From Streptosporangium sp. NBC_01495 (GTDB lineage: Bacteria > Actinomycetota > Actinomycetes > Streptosporangiales > Streptosporangiaceae), in the NCBI RefSeq assembly GCF_036250735.1, contig NZ_CP109430.1, positions 7,068,001 through 7,132,000 of the forward strand: a DNA stretch of 64,000 nt, read 5' to 3'. Under the pieces are notes generated by a model, which had not been told where the DNA came from, made no database searches, and saw only the letters and a list, made by a program, of their open reading frames with translations. Shown one piece after another: positions 1 to 7,515 of the stretch. How positions within the stretch are numbered: the stretch's first letter is position 1; each line of letters begins with the position of its first letter. A program made the translations under genes and the position numbers.

Positions 1-707
1 GTGGCCTTGGCGGCGGCGACCAGGGTGCCGTCGGCCTCGTAGACGGCGCTCTCGCCGAAGAGCTTGCGGCCCTCGCGGCCGGTGGCTCGGGCGACGACGG
101 AGTAGGCGCCGCCGGGGTAGATCCGGCGGTGGATCCGCACGGTCAGGCGGCCGAGCAGGGCGAAGTCGCCGGGGCCGAAGTGCGCCCAGCCGGTGGGGCA
201 GTCGAGGGCGGCCCAGAGGATCGCGTCGGGGACTTTGCCGTCCGCGTCGGTGATGGTCATCGGGACCCGCCAGCCGGCGGCGACCAGGTCGGTGCCGGGC
301 ACCGGCCCCGGGAAGATCCGCAGGCCGTCGCCGGGGTCGCGCAGGCCGCACGCGAAGCAGCCGGGGAAGGCGTGCCCGACGAGACCGGCGAAGCCGCCCT
401 CGGCCCGCGCGGCCTCGTTGAAGGGCACGAAGTCCGGGACGTCGAGCTCCTCGGCGACCGTGATGGCCTCGACGAGGAGCCTCTCACCGTGGGTGAGGGT
501 CGCGGTGTTGGCGAGGTGGCGCAGGGACAGCTCGGTATCCAGTGGCGTGGGTGCGTGCAGCGTGACCTCGACGGCCGAGTCGTGCCGGGCGCCGTGCAAC
601 GCCTCGGAGACCGTACCCGCGATCCAGCCTCCGTTCGCGGACCCCTCGGGACCACGGAAACGCGCCGGAACGGTCAGCACGGTCTGCAGCTCGGACGTCG
701 TCGTCAT
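1..707 (-). CDS. Thioesterase-fold (hotdog-like) protein, 3' end outside window
   Basis: The reading frame starts at an ATG (707-705) and runs off the left edge, so about 235 N-terminal residues are visible. A strong AGGAGGTG ribosome site lies just upstream. An N-terminal GGWIAGTV segment, a central CFACGLRDPGDGLRIFPG segment and a C-terminal FGPGDFALLGRLTVRIHR segment suggest a double-hotdog acyl-CoA thioesterase-like protein. The substrate cannot be told. It is on the same strand as the upstream glnA2 but 367 bp away, so it probably has its own promoter. Fold assignment is by pattern recognition only, and catalytic residues were not identified. Confidence 0.6.
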   Translation of the reverse strand, partial: MTTTSELQTVLTVPARFRGPEGSANGGWIAGTVSEALHGARHDSAVEVTLHAPTPLDTELSLRHLANTATLTHGERLLVEAITVAEELDVPDFVPFNEAARAEGGFAGLVGHAFPGCFACGLRDPGDGLRIFPGPVPGTDLVAAGWRVPMTITDADGKVPDAILWAALDCPTGWAHFGPGDFALLGRLTVRIHRRIYPGGAYSVVARATGREGRKLFGESAVYEADGTLVAAAKA

Positions 708-1074
708 GCCGCACCTCCTGTCGCCTTTATGGCGATCAATCCTCAGAAATCACGTAATGGGACTGACCGATTTTATCGGACTGCTTGTACATACAGCCAA
801 CTCGAGATCGATGACACTCTCATTAGCCGCAGGTAACGCCGGTATGACGTTCGGCGGGCGGCCTTGGATTACCCGCCGCGGCAACTCGTCGCCGCGGCGC
901 CCGGATCACGAGGTCCGGCACCCGGCACGACCGCCGCCGGCCGCGTACGACCTGGCCGGGCCGGGTGTGCGAGCCGGGCGTGACCACCGGCCCCGGGGCG
1001 CGCGGCCCTCGCGGGCACGGCGAGCGCCCCGGAGGCCCGCCGTGCCCGCGCCTGCCCGCGAAACCGCGCGGCGG
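708..1074. promoter_or_regulatory. Intergenic region upstream of the thioesterase-fold gene
   Basis: This is 367 bp without a convincing gene. The part next to the thioesterase-fold gene (about 720-840) is clearly A+T richer than its surroundings, as expected for a promoter reading leftward. It contains a small dyad, CCGAT-TTT-ATCGG, at 767-779 that could be an operator. The part next to the glnA2 stop (about 860-1070) is very G+C rich and may hold terminator-like structure, but no clean hairpin was resolved. Confidence 0.3.
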
Positions 1075-2436
1075 CTAGAGGACCGGCAGGTAGCGGCCGA
1101 GCTCGAACTCGGTGACCTGCCTGCGGTACTCGTTCCACTCGGCGCGCTTGTTGCGCAGGAAGTAGTCGAAGACGTGCTCGCCGAGGGTCTCGGCGACGAG
1201 CTCGCTGCGCTCCATGACCGCGATGGCCTCGTCCAGCGACTGGGGCAGCGGCTGGATGCCCAGCGCCCTGCGCTCGGCCGAGGTCAGCGCCCACACGTCG
1301 TCCTCGGCGCCGGGGGGCATCTCGTACCCCTCCTCGATGCCCTTCAGGCCGGCCGCGAGGATCACGGCGAAGGCGAGGTACGGGTTGCAGGAGGAGTCGA
1401 GCGAGCGGAACTCGATGCGGGTCGAGCCGCCCTTGTGCGGCTTGTACATCGGCACCCGAACCAGCGCGGAGCGGTTGTTGTGGCCCCAGGAGATGTAGCT
1501 CGGGGCCTCGCCGCCCGCTCCGGCGATCGCCTCGGCGCCGCCCCACAGCCGCTTGTAGGAGTTGACCCACTGGTTGCAGACCGCGGTGATCTCGGCGGCG
1601 TGCGTGAGCAGGCCGCCGATGAAGGAACGGCCGATCTTGGAGAGCTGGTAGTCGGCGCCGGGCTCGTAGAAGGCGTTGCGGTCACCCTCGAAGAGCGACA
1701 TGTGGGTGTGCATGCCGGAGCCGGGGTGCTCGGTGAAGGGCTTGGGCATGAAGCTCGCCCAGATGCCCTGCTCCAGCGCGACCTCCTTCATGACCAGGCG
1801 GAAGGTCATGATGTTGTCGGCGGTGGTGAGCGCGTCGGCGTAGCGCAGGTCGATCTCCTGCTGGCCTGGGCCGCCCTCGTGGTGGCTGTACTCGACGGAG
1901 ATGCCCATCGACTCCAGCATCATGATCGCGTTGCGCCGGAAGTCGTGGCCCGAACTGTGCGGGGTGTGGTCGAAGTAGCCGCCGCCGTCGATCGGCTGGG
2001 GCCGCTCGTTGCCCTCCGGCCGGTTCTTCAGCAGGAAGAACTCGATCTCCGGGTGGGTGTAGAAGCTGAAGCCCATGTCGGAGGCCTTCGCCAGGGTGCG
2101 CTTGAGCACCCAGCGCGGGTCGGCGTGCGAGGGCGAGCCGTCCGGCATGAGGATGTCGCAGAACATCCGGGCCGCGCCCGGCGTCTCGCTGCGCCAGGGA
2201 AGGATCTGGAAGGTCGACGGGTCGGGCTTGGCGAGCATGTCCGACTCGTAGACCCGGGCGAAGCCCTCGATGGCCGAGCCGTCGAAGCCGATGCCCTCGG
2301 CGAAGGCACCCTCAAGCTCGGCCGGAGCGATGGCCACCGACTTCAGGAACCCGAGCACATCGGTGAACCACAGCCGGATGAACCGGATGTCGCGCTCCTC
2401 AAGGGTGCGGAGAACGAACTCCTGCTGGCGGTCCAA
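1075..2436 (-). CDS. glnA2: Glutamine synthetase-like enzyme (GlnA2 type)
   Basis: The 453-aa protein matches the length of streptomycete GlnA2. It is an ATP-dependent gamma-glutamyl ligase of the class I glutamine synthetase fold. Visible landmarks are LWFTDVLGFLKSVAI near the N-terminus, GFDGSAIEGF, the ATP/Glu-binding GSGMHTHMSLF and a C-terminal EFELGRYLPVL. The start is a TTG at 2436-2434 with GGAG upstream; it yields the family N-terminus DRQQEFVLRTLEERDIRFIR, and longer in-frame extensions look non-coding. Streptomyces GlnA2-type enzymes have been reported to glutamylate polyamines rather than to be the main glutamine synthetase, so the substrate here is open. A GlnR-box-like motif lies 65 bp upstream of the start. 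Confidence 0.93.
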   Translation of the reverse strand: MDRQQEFVLRTLEERDIRFIRLWFTDVLGFLKSVAIAPAELEGAFAEGIGFDGSAIEGFARVYESDMLAKPDPSTFQILPWRSETPGAARMFCDILMPDGSPSHADPRWVLKRTLAKASDMGFSFYTHPEIEFFLLKNRPEGNERPQPIDGGGYFDHTPHSSGHDFRRNAIMMLESMGISVEYSHHEGGPGQQEIDLRYADALTTADNIMTFRLVMKEVALEQGIWASFMPKPFTEHPGSGMHTHMSLFEGDRNAFYEPGADYQLSKIGRSFIGGLLTHAAEITAVCNQWVNSYKRLWGGAEAIAGAGGEAPSYISWGHNNRSALVRVPMYKPHKGGSTRIEFRSLDSSCNPYLAFAVILAAGLKGIEEGYEMPPGAEDDVWALTSAERRALGIQPLPQSLDEAIAVMERSELVAETLGEHVFDYFLRNKRAEWNEYRRQVTEFELGRYLPVL

Positions 2437-2500
2437 GGCTTCTCCTTCATTGCCGACGTGCTGCAACACGCCTAGTGGTCTCCCAGTTTGCCCTCTCAGT

Positions 2501-2516
2501 GTTTCGCACACGTTAC
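2501..2516 (-). promoter_or_regulatory. GlnR-box-like site upstream of glnA2
   Basis: Read on the minus strand the site is GTAAC-GTGTGC-GAAAC. This fits the a-site/b-site half of the streptomycete GlnR consensus (gTnAc-n6-GaAAc). It lies in the glnA2/terpene-gene intergenic region, 65 bp upstream of the glnA2 start. A second copy of the two-element unit was not clear, so this would be a minimal site. Inference: nitrogen-dependent control of glnA2. Confidence 0.45.
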
Positions 2517-2629
2517 GGGGAAGAACGGTGAGATGTGGCACCGGGACCGCCGCGCCTCCGCGTTCCAGCCCCCCTCTCCTCCTACAGTGTGCGACCGGAG
2601 CCGCTGGAAGTTCGATCCGGGGGGAAGCG

Positions 2630-3523
2630 ATGGCACGCACCGAAGTCCACGAACCACCGCACGCGGTCTCGCCGCCGGCCAGGCTCACCGAACGCCTCGC
2701 GGCCCTGGCGATGCCCTGCCCCGTCCATCCGTCGGCACACCTGGTCGAGGCCGCGACGTCCGACTGGGCGCGCGCGGCCGGACTGCCCCCCGACCCCGTC
2801 GCCTCCCGGCTGGCCGGGAGGGCGTTCGCCCGTTGCGAAACCGGCTCGGTCACGTCGCTGGCCCGCTGGCTGACCTGGATGTCACACCTGCGCCGGGCTC
2901 CCGAGGCCCTCACCCCGGTCCTCGCCGTGGCCACGGGCGGCGAGCCGGGCCCGGCGCCGCTGGAGCGGGCCTTCTCCGGCCTCTGGACGGCGTGCGCGCC
3001 GGGGATGAGCGGCGCGTGGCGCGAACGCTTCACGGCCGGGCTGGCCGCCCAGCGGGAGGCGGTCCTCGGCCGTGGGGCACCCCCGGCCGATGATCGCGCG
3101 AAGCCCGCCGGGGGCGCCTTCGGCCGCTACCTGCTCGACCTGGTGGAGCCCTGCCTGGGGGTGGAGGTGCCCGAACGTGTGTGGCGGAGCCCGCCCTGGC
3201 GGGCACTCGTCGAGGCGAGCGGCGACGTGGCCGCCCGGTGCGAGGAGGCGTGTGAGGAGACGGTGGCCGGACACGGCCAGGCGGACACCATTTTTTTGGA
3301 ACGCTCCAAATGGGAGGCGGAAGAGTGGACGATCGACAGGGTCGCCACCCGCATGGAGGAGCTGTGGACGGCCGCCCGCGCGGTCCCCGCACTCACGGAG
3401 CGGCACGACCTGGGCCTCACCCCCTCCCGCGAGGTGACGCGGGTGACATGCGCTTTCTTGACCATCCCGAGGGCCTATCTGGAGTGGCTGCTGGAAACAC
3501 CCCGCTATCGTCACTTACGGTAA
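2630..3523 (+). CDS. Terpene synthase-like pseudoenzyme (catalytic motifs lost)
   Basis: The 297-aa protein aligns along its length with the intact terpene synthase two genes downstream. Shared segments include PCPxHPS near the N-terminus, WLTWxxH, DLVEPCLGVEVP, CAFLTxPRAxLEWLLE and the C-terminal RY pair. Both metal-binding motifs are destroyed. DDEWDE of the paralog is replaced by RRAPEA, and the NSE triad (N, S and E of NDVASHHKE) by E, E and A. It should therefore not ionise prenyl diphosphates by the class I mechanism. The ATG at 2630 follows a GGGGGGAAG ribosome site. It is followed after 35 bp by the EF-hand gene, in an apparent operon with the active paralog. A regulatory or heteromeric partner role is inference. 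Confidence 0.75.
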   Translation: MARTEVHEPPHAVSPPARLTERLAALAMPCPVHPSAHLVEAATSDWARAAGLPPDPVASRLAGRAFARCETGSVTSLARWLTWMSHLRRAPEALTPVLAVATGGEPGPAPLERAFSGLWTACAPGMSGAWRERFTAGLAAQREAVLGRGAPPADDRAKPAGGAFGRYLLDLVEPCLGVEVPERVWRSPPWRALVEASGDVAARCEEACEETVAGHGQADTIFLERSKWEAEEWTIDRVATRMEELWTAARAVPALTERHDLGLTPSREVTRVTCAFLTIPRAYLEWLLETPRYRHLR

Positions 3524-3558
3524 CTGTTCGATCTCAATAAGTAACGCTGGAGTAAACG

Positions 3559-4104
3559 ATGAGCACCACGCTCCTCAATCACAAGCTCGACCGCGCCTTC
3601 GGGCACATGGACGTCGACGGCAGCGGGTCGATCGAGCGCGAGGACCTCCTCGGCCTCGGCGCCCGGATCCTCGTCGGCTTCGGCGAGTCGCCGACCTCGC
3701 AGGCCGGCAACAGGCTCGCCCAGGGCTTCGAGGGGATCTGGCGGACCCTGGCCGCGGAGATCGACGCCGACGGCGACGGCTCGATCTCGTCCGAGGAGTT
3801 CCGCGCCGGCATGACCTCCGCGTTCATCGAGGGCGACCGGTTCGACGCGGTGTTCGCGCCCGCCGCCGAGGCGGTGGCCGGCCTGTGCGACACCGACGGC
3901 GACGGGGCCGTGGGGCCGGACGAGTTCTGGATCATGATGGCCGCGTTCGGCACCCCGCGCGAGGACGTGCGGGCCACCTTCGAGCGGCTCGACGGCGACG
4001 GCGACGGCGTCGTGTCCGTGGGCGAGCTGGTCGAGGCGACCCGGCAGTTCTACACGAGCGCCGATCCGGAAGTGGCCGGCAACTGGCTGTTCGGTCCGCT
4101 GTAG
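3559..4104 (+). CDS. EF-hand calcium-binding protein (calerythrin-like)
   Basis: The 181-aa cytosolic protein has four EF-hand loops: DVDGSGSIEREDL (about residue 18), DADGDGSISSEEF, DTDGDGAVGPDEF and DGDGDGVVSVGEL. Size and layout resemble calerythrin-type actinobacterial sarcoplasmic calcium-binding proteins. Loops 2-4 have a full set of acidic ligands; loop 1 ends in Asp rather than Glu at position 12. It lies 35 bp after the pseudo-terpene-synthase, and its TAG stop overlaps the probable GTG start of the active terpene synthase (TAGTG). Tight co-expression suggests a Ca2+-linked function with the terpene proteins, but that link is inference. Confidence 0.9.
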   Translation: MSTTLLNHKLDRAFGHMDVDGSGSIEREDLLGLGARILVGFGESPTSQAGNRLAQGFEGIWRTLAAEIDADGDGSISSEEFRAGMTSAFIEGDRFDAVFAPAAEAVAGLCDTDGDGAVGPDEFWIMMAAFGTPREDVRATFERLDGDGDGVVSVGELVEATRQFYTSADPEVAGNWLFGPL

Positions 4105-5258
4105 TGGCCCTCACCCCGACGTTCGGCGAGCCCCTCACCCGTCCCCGACCCCTTCCTAAGCCCTTGCCATCCTCAATGTCCCTTTCCCTGTCCTCCTCCC
4201 CGTCTCCCGCCCCCACCGCCTCCGCCGCCTCCACCGAGCCCGCCTCGCCCGCCTCGCCCGCCTCGCCCGCCGGAACGACGGGACATCCCGGGCCGCCGCG
4301 GCCCTCCGGGGTGGCCGCGCCCCTGCTGCTGCCCCTCACCGAGCTCGTACCGGTGATGTCGGCACCATGCCCGATGCACCCCTCGGTCGGCCTGATCGGC
4401 GCCGAGCTCGCCGTCTGGGCCCGCGAGGTGGGGCTCGAACCTCCCCCTGGCGCCGGGTTCGAGCGGATGGCGGGCCGCGCCTTCTGCGGGTTCGGCGTGG
4501 AGTCGGCGCTGCTGTTCGCCAAATGGCTGACCTGGCTGTTCCACTTCGACGACGAGTGGGACGAGAAGCCCGCCGGGCGCGCGGCCGAGATCGTCGAGGC
4601 CACCTTCGCGCGGCTCGACCTCGTCGCGCGCGCCCCCGCCCACGCCTCCTCGCCCATCGAGCTGGCCTTCGGCGACCTCTGGAAGGTCACCACCGAGCGG
4701 ATGAGCACCCGGTGGCGGCACCGGTTCCTGGCGGGGCTGGCGGCGCAGGGCGAGGCCTGCCGTACCGAGGCCGAGAACCGGTGCGCGGGCCGGGTGCCCT
4801 CCCCCGCGCAGTACCCGCGGCTGCGGCGGGGCACCGCCGGCCCCTACCTGTTCGACCTGGTGGAGCCCTGCCTGGGGGTGGAGGTGCCCGCGGGGCTGCG
4901 CGAGAGCACGACCTGGCGGACGCTGGTGGACGCCTGCAACGACGTCACCGCCTGGTGCAACGACGTCGCCTCGCACCACAAGGAGCGGGCCAACGGCGAC
5001 GTGCACAACTACGTGACGGTCGCCGCGACCGCGTTCGGGCTCTCCGACACCGCCGCCGTCGCCTGGGTGAACAACCGGATCGCCGCCCGCGCCGAGGACC
5101 TGCGGACCTCCGCGCGCCGGCTGCCGGCGCTGTTCGACCGGTTCGGGTTCTCGACCGGCCAGGCCAGGGATGTCAGCAAGGTCGCGTGCGCGTTCCTCAC
5201 GGCGCCGAGGGCCCAGCTGGAATGGCTCCTGGAGTCCAGCCGGTACGACGTGCCGTGA
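4104..5258 (+). CDS. Class I terpene synthase (bacterial terpene cyclase family 2)
   Basis: The enzyme should cyclise a linear prenyl diphosphate with Mg2+. The aspartate-rich motif DDEWDE is at residues 149-154, the NSE triad NDVASHHKE at 286-294 and the C-terminal RY pair at 380-381, so the catalytic set is complete. A sesquiterpene product is likely by family statistics but cannot be read from sequence. With the GTG start at 4104, overlapping the EF-hand stop, the protein is 384 aa with a disordered Ser/Pro/Ala-rich N-terminus containing SPASPASPASPAG. ATG 4176 or ATG 4356 are alternative starts. The core shares a 39-nt identical stretch with the degenerate paralog upstream. A TTCG-loop terminator follows the gene. 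Confidence 0.88.
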   Translation: MALTPTFGEPLTRPRPLPKPLPSSMSLSLSSSPSPAPTASAASTEPASPASPASPAGTTGHPGPPRPSGVAAPLLLPLTELVPVMSAPCPMHPSVGLIGAELAVWAREVGLEPPPGAGFERMAGRAFCGFGVESALLFAKWLTWLFHFDDEWDEKPAGRAAEIVEATFARLDLVARAPAHASSPIELAFGDLWKVTTERMSTRWRHRFLAGLAAQGEACRTEAENRCAGRVPSPAQYPRLRRGTAGPYLFDLVEPCLGVEVPAGLRESTTWRTLVDACNDVTAWCNDVASHHKERANGDVHNYVTVAATAFGLSDTAAVAWVNNRIAARAEDLRTSARRLPALFDRFGFSTGQARDVSKVACAFLTAPRAQLEWLLESSRYDVP

Positions 5259-5329
5259 CCGGCCGCCCCCGGGTGGATCCGCCCGTACGCCCGGCCCCGG
5301 TGCCGGGTCGGGCACCTCCGGCGTGAGGA

Positions 5330-5351
5330 CCCCCGGCTTCGGCCGGGGGTT
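5330..5351 (+). terminator. Terminator hairpin after the terpene synthase operon
   Basis: A perfect 9-bp stem ACCCCCGGC / GCCGGGGGT closes a TTCG tetraloop 72 bp after the terpene synthase stop. There is no U-tract, which is common for actinobacterial terminators. Confidence 0.65.
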
Positions 5352-5465
5352 CAACGGCCTCTGGACGCCATACGGTATCCAACCGGCTTTGATCACTCGT
5401 TGATTAGATTGCGGTCTGCGCCGGTTAAGGTCCCTTCAAGTACAAAATGAAGGGCCTAAACCATC

Positions 5466-7430
5466 ATGCGCGGGCTGTACCGGGTGATCCCGACGGTGAC
5501 GCCCGTCCAGAGCCGGGTGGCGGCGGTGGTGGCCGCCGCCGCGTCCGTGGCGATGGAGTGCGTCAACATCTGGGTCACGGCGCAGCTCCCGCAGCCCTCC
5601 TACACGCCGCTGCCGTTCGCGCCCGAGGACGTGGCCGGCGCCGCGTTCCCCGTCCTCGGGGCGCTGCTGGTCTTCCAGCGGCCCCGGCTGGTCATCGGCT
5701 GGCTGCTCTGCCTGGGCGGGCTGTGCTCCGCGCTGAACAGTCTCACGGTGAACCTGGCGCTCCTGGACACGGCGCGGGAGTGGGCGGTCCCGCCGGAGGC
5801 GATCTGGGCGGTCGCCGGGGTGAGCTGGAAGCTGACCATCCTCTTCCTGGTCGTGCTGCTGCCGATGCTCTACCCGGACGGGAGGCTGCCCTCCCCGCGC
5901 TGGCGGGCGCTGGTCTGGGTCTCCGTCGCCGTCCTGGGCGCCGACGTGCTCGTCATGGACCTCCTGCCCCTCTCCGGGCTGCGGTACACGAGCCTCGCCC
6001 CCCACCCGCTGCGGTTCTCGCTGGACATGCTCACCAACGCGGTGATGATCCTGGCCTTCGCCTCGCTGGCCACCCGGTTCCGGCGGGCCGGCCGCGAGGA
6101 GCGCGGGCAGATCCTCTGGACGCTGGTCGCGATCGCCACCGTCATCGTCCCCTGGGTGATCGGCAATCCGGTGTGGTGGCTGGCGTCGTTCACGATCCCG
6201 CTGGTCCCGGTCGCGATCACCTTCTCGGTGCTGCGGCACCGCCTGTACGGGATCGACACGCTCATCACCAGGGCGCTGGTCGGCGCGGGCCTGGTCGGCG
6301 TGATCGGCGGGGTGTACGTGGCGGTAGGCACCGCCTCCAGCCTGTTCCTGTCGGACGTGGACCGGATCGGCGGCCTGTTCGCCGCGCTCTGCGCGGGGGC
6401 GTTCCTCCACCCGATGCGGCGGATGCTCCAGCGCGGCGCCGACCGCCTCCTGTACGGCAGCAAGGGCGACCCGGTGGCGCTGGCCGCCGAACTCGGGCGC
6501 AGGATCCAGCGCACCGATCCCGCGGGCGGGCTGGCCGCGACCCTGGACGTGCTGCGCGACGGCCTGGCGGTCACCGGTACCGGCGTGCGCTTCCAGGGCG
6601 GCTGGCCCGAGGAGGCGACGGTGGGAACGCTGGAGGAGGTGACGCGCGACATCCGGCTGGTCTGGCACGGCGAGCCCGTCGGCCGCCTGCTCATCGGCCC
6701 GCCGGGGGCCCGGCGCCTGCCCGCCGCGCACAACGAGCGGGTCATCGCCGCGCTCACGCCGTACGTGGCCGACGCGGCCCACGCGGTCCGGCTGGTCGGC
6801 GCGCTGCGGCGCTCCCGGGAGCGGATCGTCACCACCCGCGAGGAGGAGCGCCGCCGCCTGCGCCGCGACCTGCACGACGGCCTCGGCCAGTCGCTCAGCG
6901 GGATGGCGATGTCCATCAACGCGGCCAGGCTCTCCCTGCGCGCCTCCCCCGAGACGGCCGAACGCATGCTCGGCGAGCTGCGCTCCGGCATGGACAGCGT
7001 CACCAGCGACATCAGGCACCTGGTGTACGGCCTGCGTCCGCCGGCGCTGGACGACCTCGGCCTGGCCGGGGCCGTGGCGGAGATGGCGGGCCCCGGCGTC
7101 GCCGTCGAGGTCAGGGGCGAGCTGCCGGGGCTGCCCGCCGCGACCGAGGTCGCCGCGTACCGGATCGTGCAGGAGGCGCTGACCAACGCGCGCAAGCACG
7201 CCGGAGCGGCGACGGTGCGGGTGTCGCTGGAGCGGGGCGAGGACGACCTGAGCATCCGGGTGCGCGACGACGGGATCGGCGTACCCGCCGGGCGTCGCTC
7301 GGGGGTCGGGCTGGCGTCGATGCGCGAGCGCGCCGCCGAACTGGGCGGGACATGCGTGATCACAACGCCCCCCGAGGGGGGAACCGTGGTCGAGGCGATA
7401 CTTCCGGTGAACTTGAATGTGGAGATCTGA
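5466..7430 (+). CDS. Membrane sensor histidine kinase, NarL/HisKA_3 type (kinase 1)
   Basis: The 654-aa protein has several hydrophobic segments over about residues 15-300, then a GAF-like linker, then a HisKA_3 dimerisation domain with phosphoacceptor His470 in RRDLHDGLGQ. A C-terminal HATPase_c domain has VQEALTNARKHAG (N box), DDGIGV (G1) and GGTVVEA. It should autophosphorylate and signal to a NarL-type regulator. Such a regulator is encoded 85 bp downstream, followed by a second kinase of the same architecture. The ligand is unknown. The start ATG has AAGGG 11 nt upstream. Confidence 0.9.
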   Translation: MRGLYRVIPTVTPVQSRVAAVVAAAASVAMECVNIWVTAQLPQPSYTPLPFAPEDVAGAAFPVLGALLVFQRPRLVIGWLLCLGGLCSALNSLTVNLALLDTAREWAVPPEAIWAVAGVSWKLTILFLVVLLPMLYPDGRLPSPRWRALVWVSVAVLGADVLVMDLLPLSGLRYTSLAPHPLRFSLDMLTNAVMILAFASLATRFRRAGREERGQILWTLVAIATVIVPWVIGNPVWWLASFTIPLVPVAITFSVLRHRLYGIDTLITRALVGAGLVGVIGGVYVAVGTASSLFLSDVDRIGGLFAALCAGAFLHPMRRMLQRGADRLLYGSKGDPVALAAELGRRIQRTDPAGGLAATLDVLRDGLAVTGTGVRFQGGWPEEATVGTLEEVTRDIRLVWHGEPVGRLLIGPPGARRLPAAHNERVIAALTPYVADAAHAVRLVGALRRSRERIVTTREEERRRLRRDLHDGLGQSLSGMAMSINAARLSLRASPETAERMLGELRSGMDSVTSDIRHLVYGLRPPALDDLGLAGAVAEMAGPGVAVEVRGELPGLPAATEVAAYRIVQEALTNARKHAGAATVRVSLERGEDDLSIRVRDDGIGVPAGRRSGVGLASMRERAAELGGTCVITTPPEGGTVVEAILPVNLNVEI

Positions 7431-7515
7431 CCACCGATGATTCCTTACGGCCTGCGAACGATGGTGAGTATTGCTCTATGAGGTTGGTCCAGGTAGCCCT
7501 ACCCTTACGCCTGCA

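Noticed and set aside
193-2475. 760-codon open frame on the plus strand across the thioesterase-fold and glnA2 genes
   Set aside because: It is antisense to two well-supported genes, has no ribosome site and reads as Arg/Pro/Ala-rich shadow sequence.
4430-4460. tRNA-like GGGGCTCGAACCTCCCC
   Set aside because: It lies inside the terpene synthase coding region and matches its codons; no cloverleaf fits around it.
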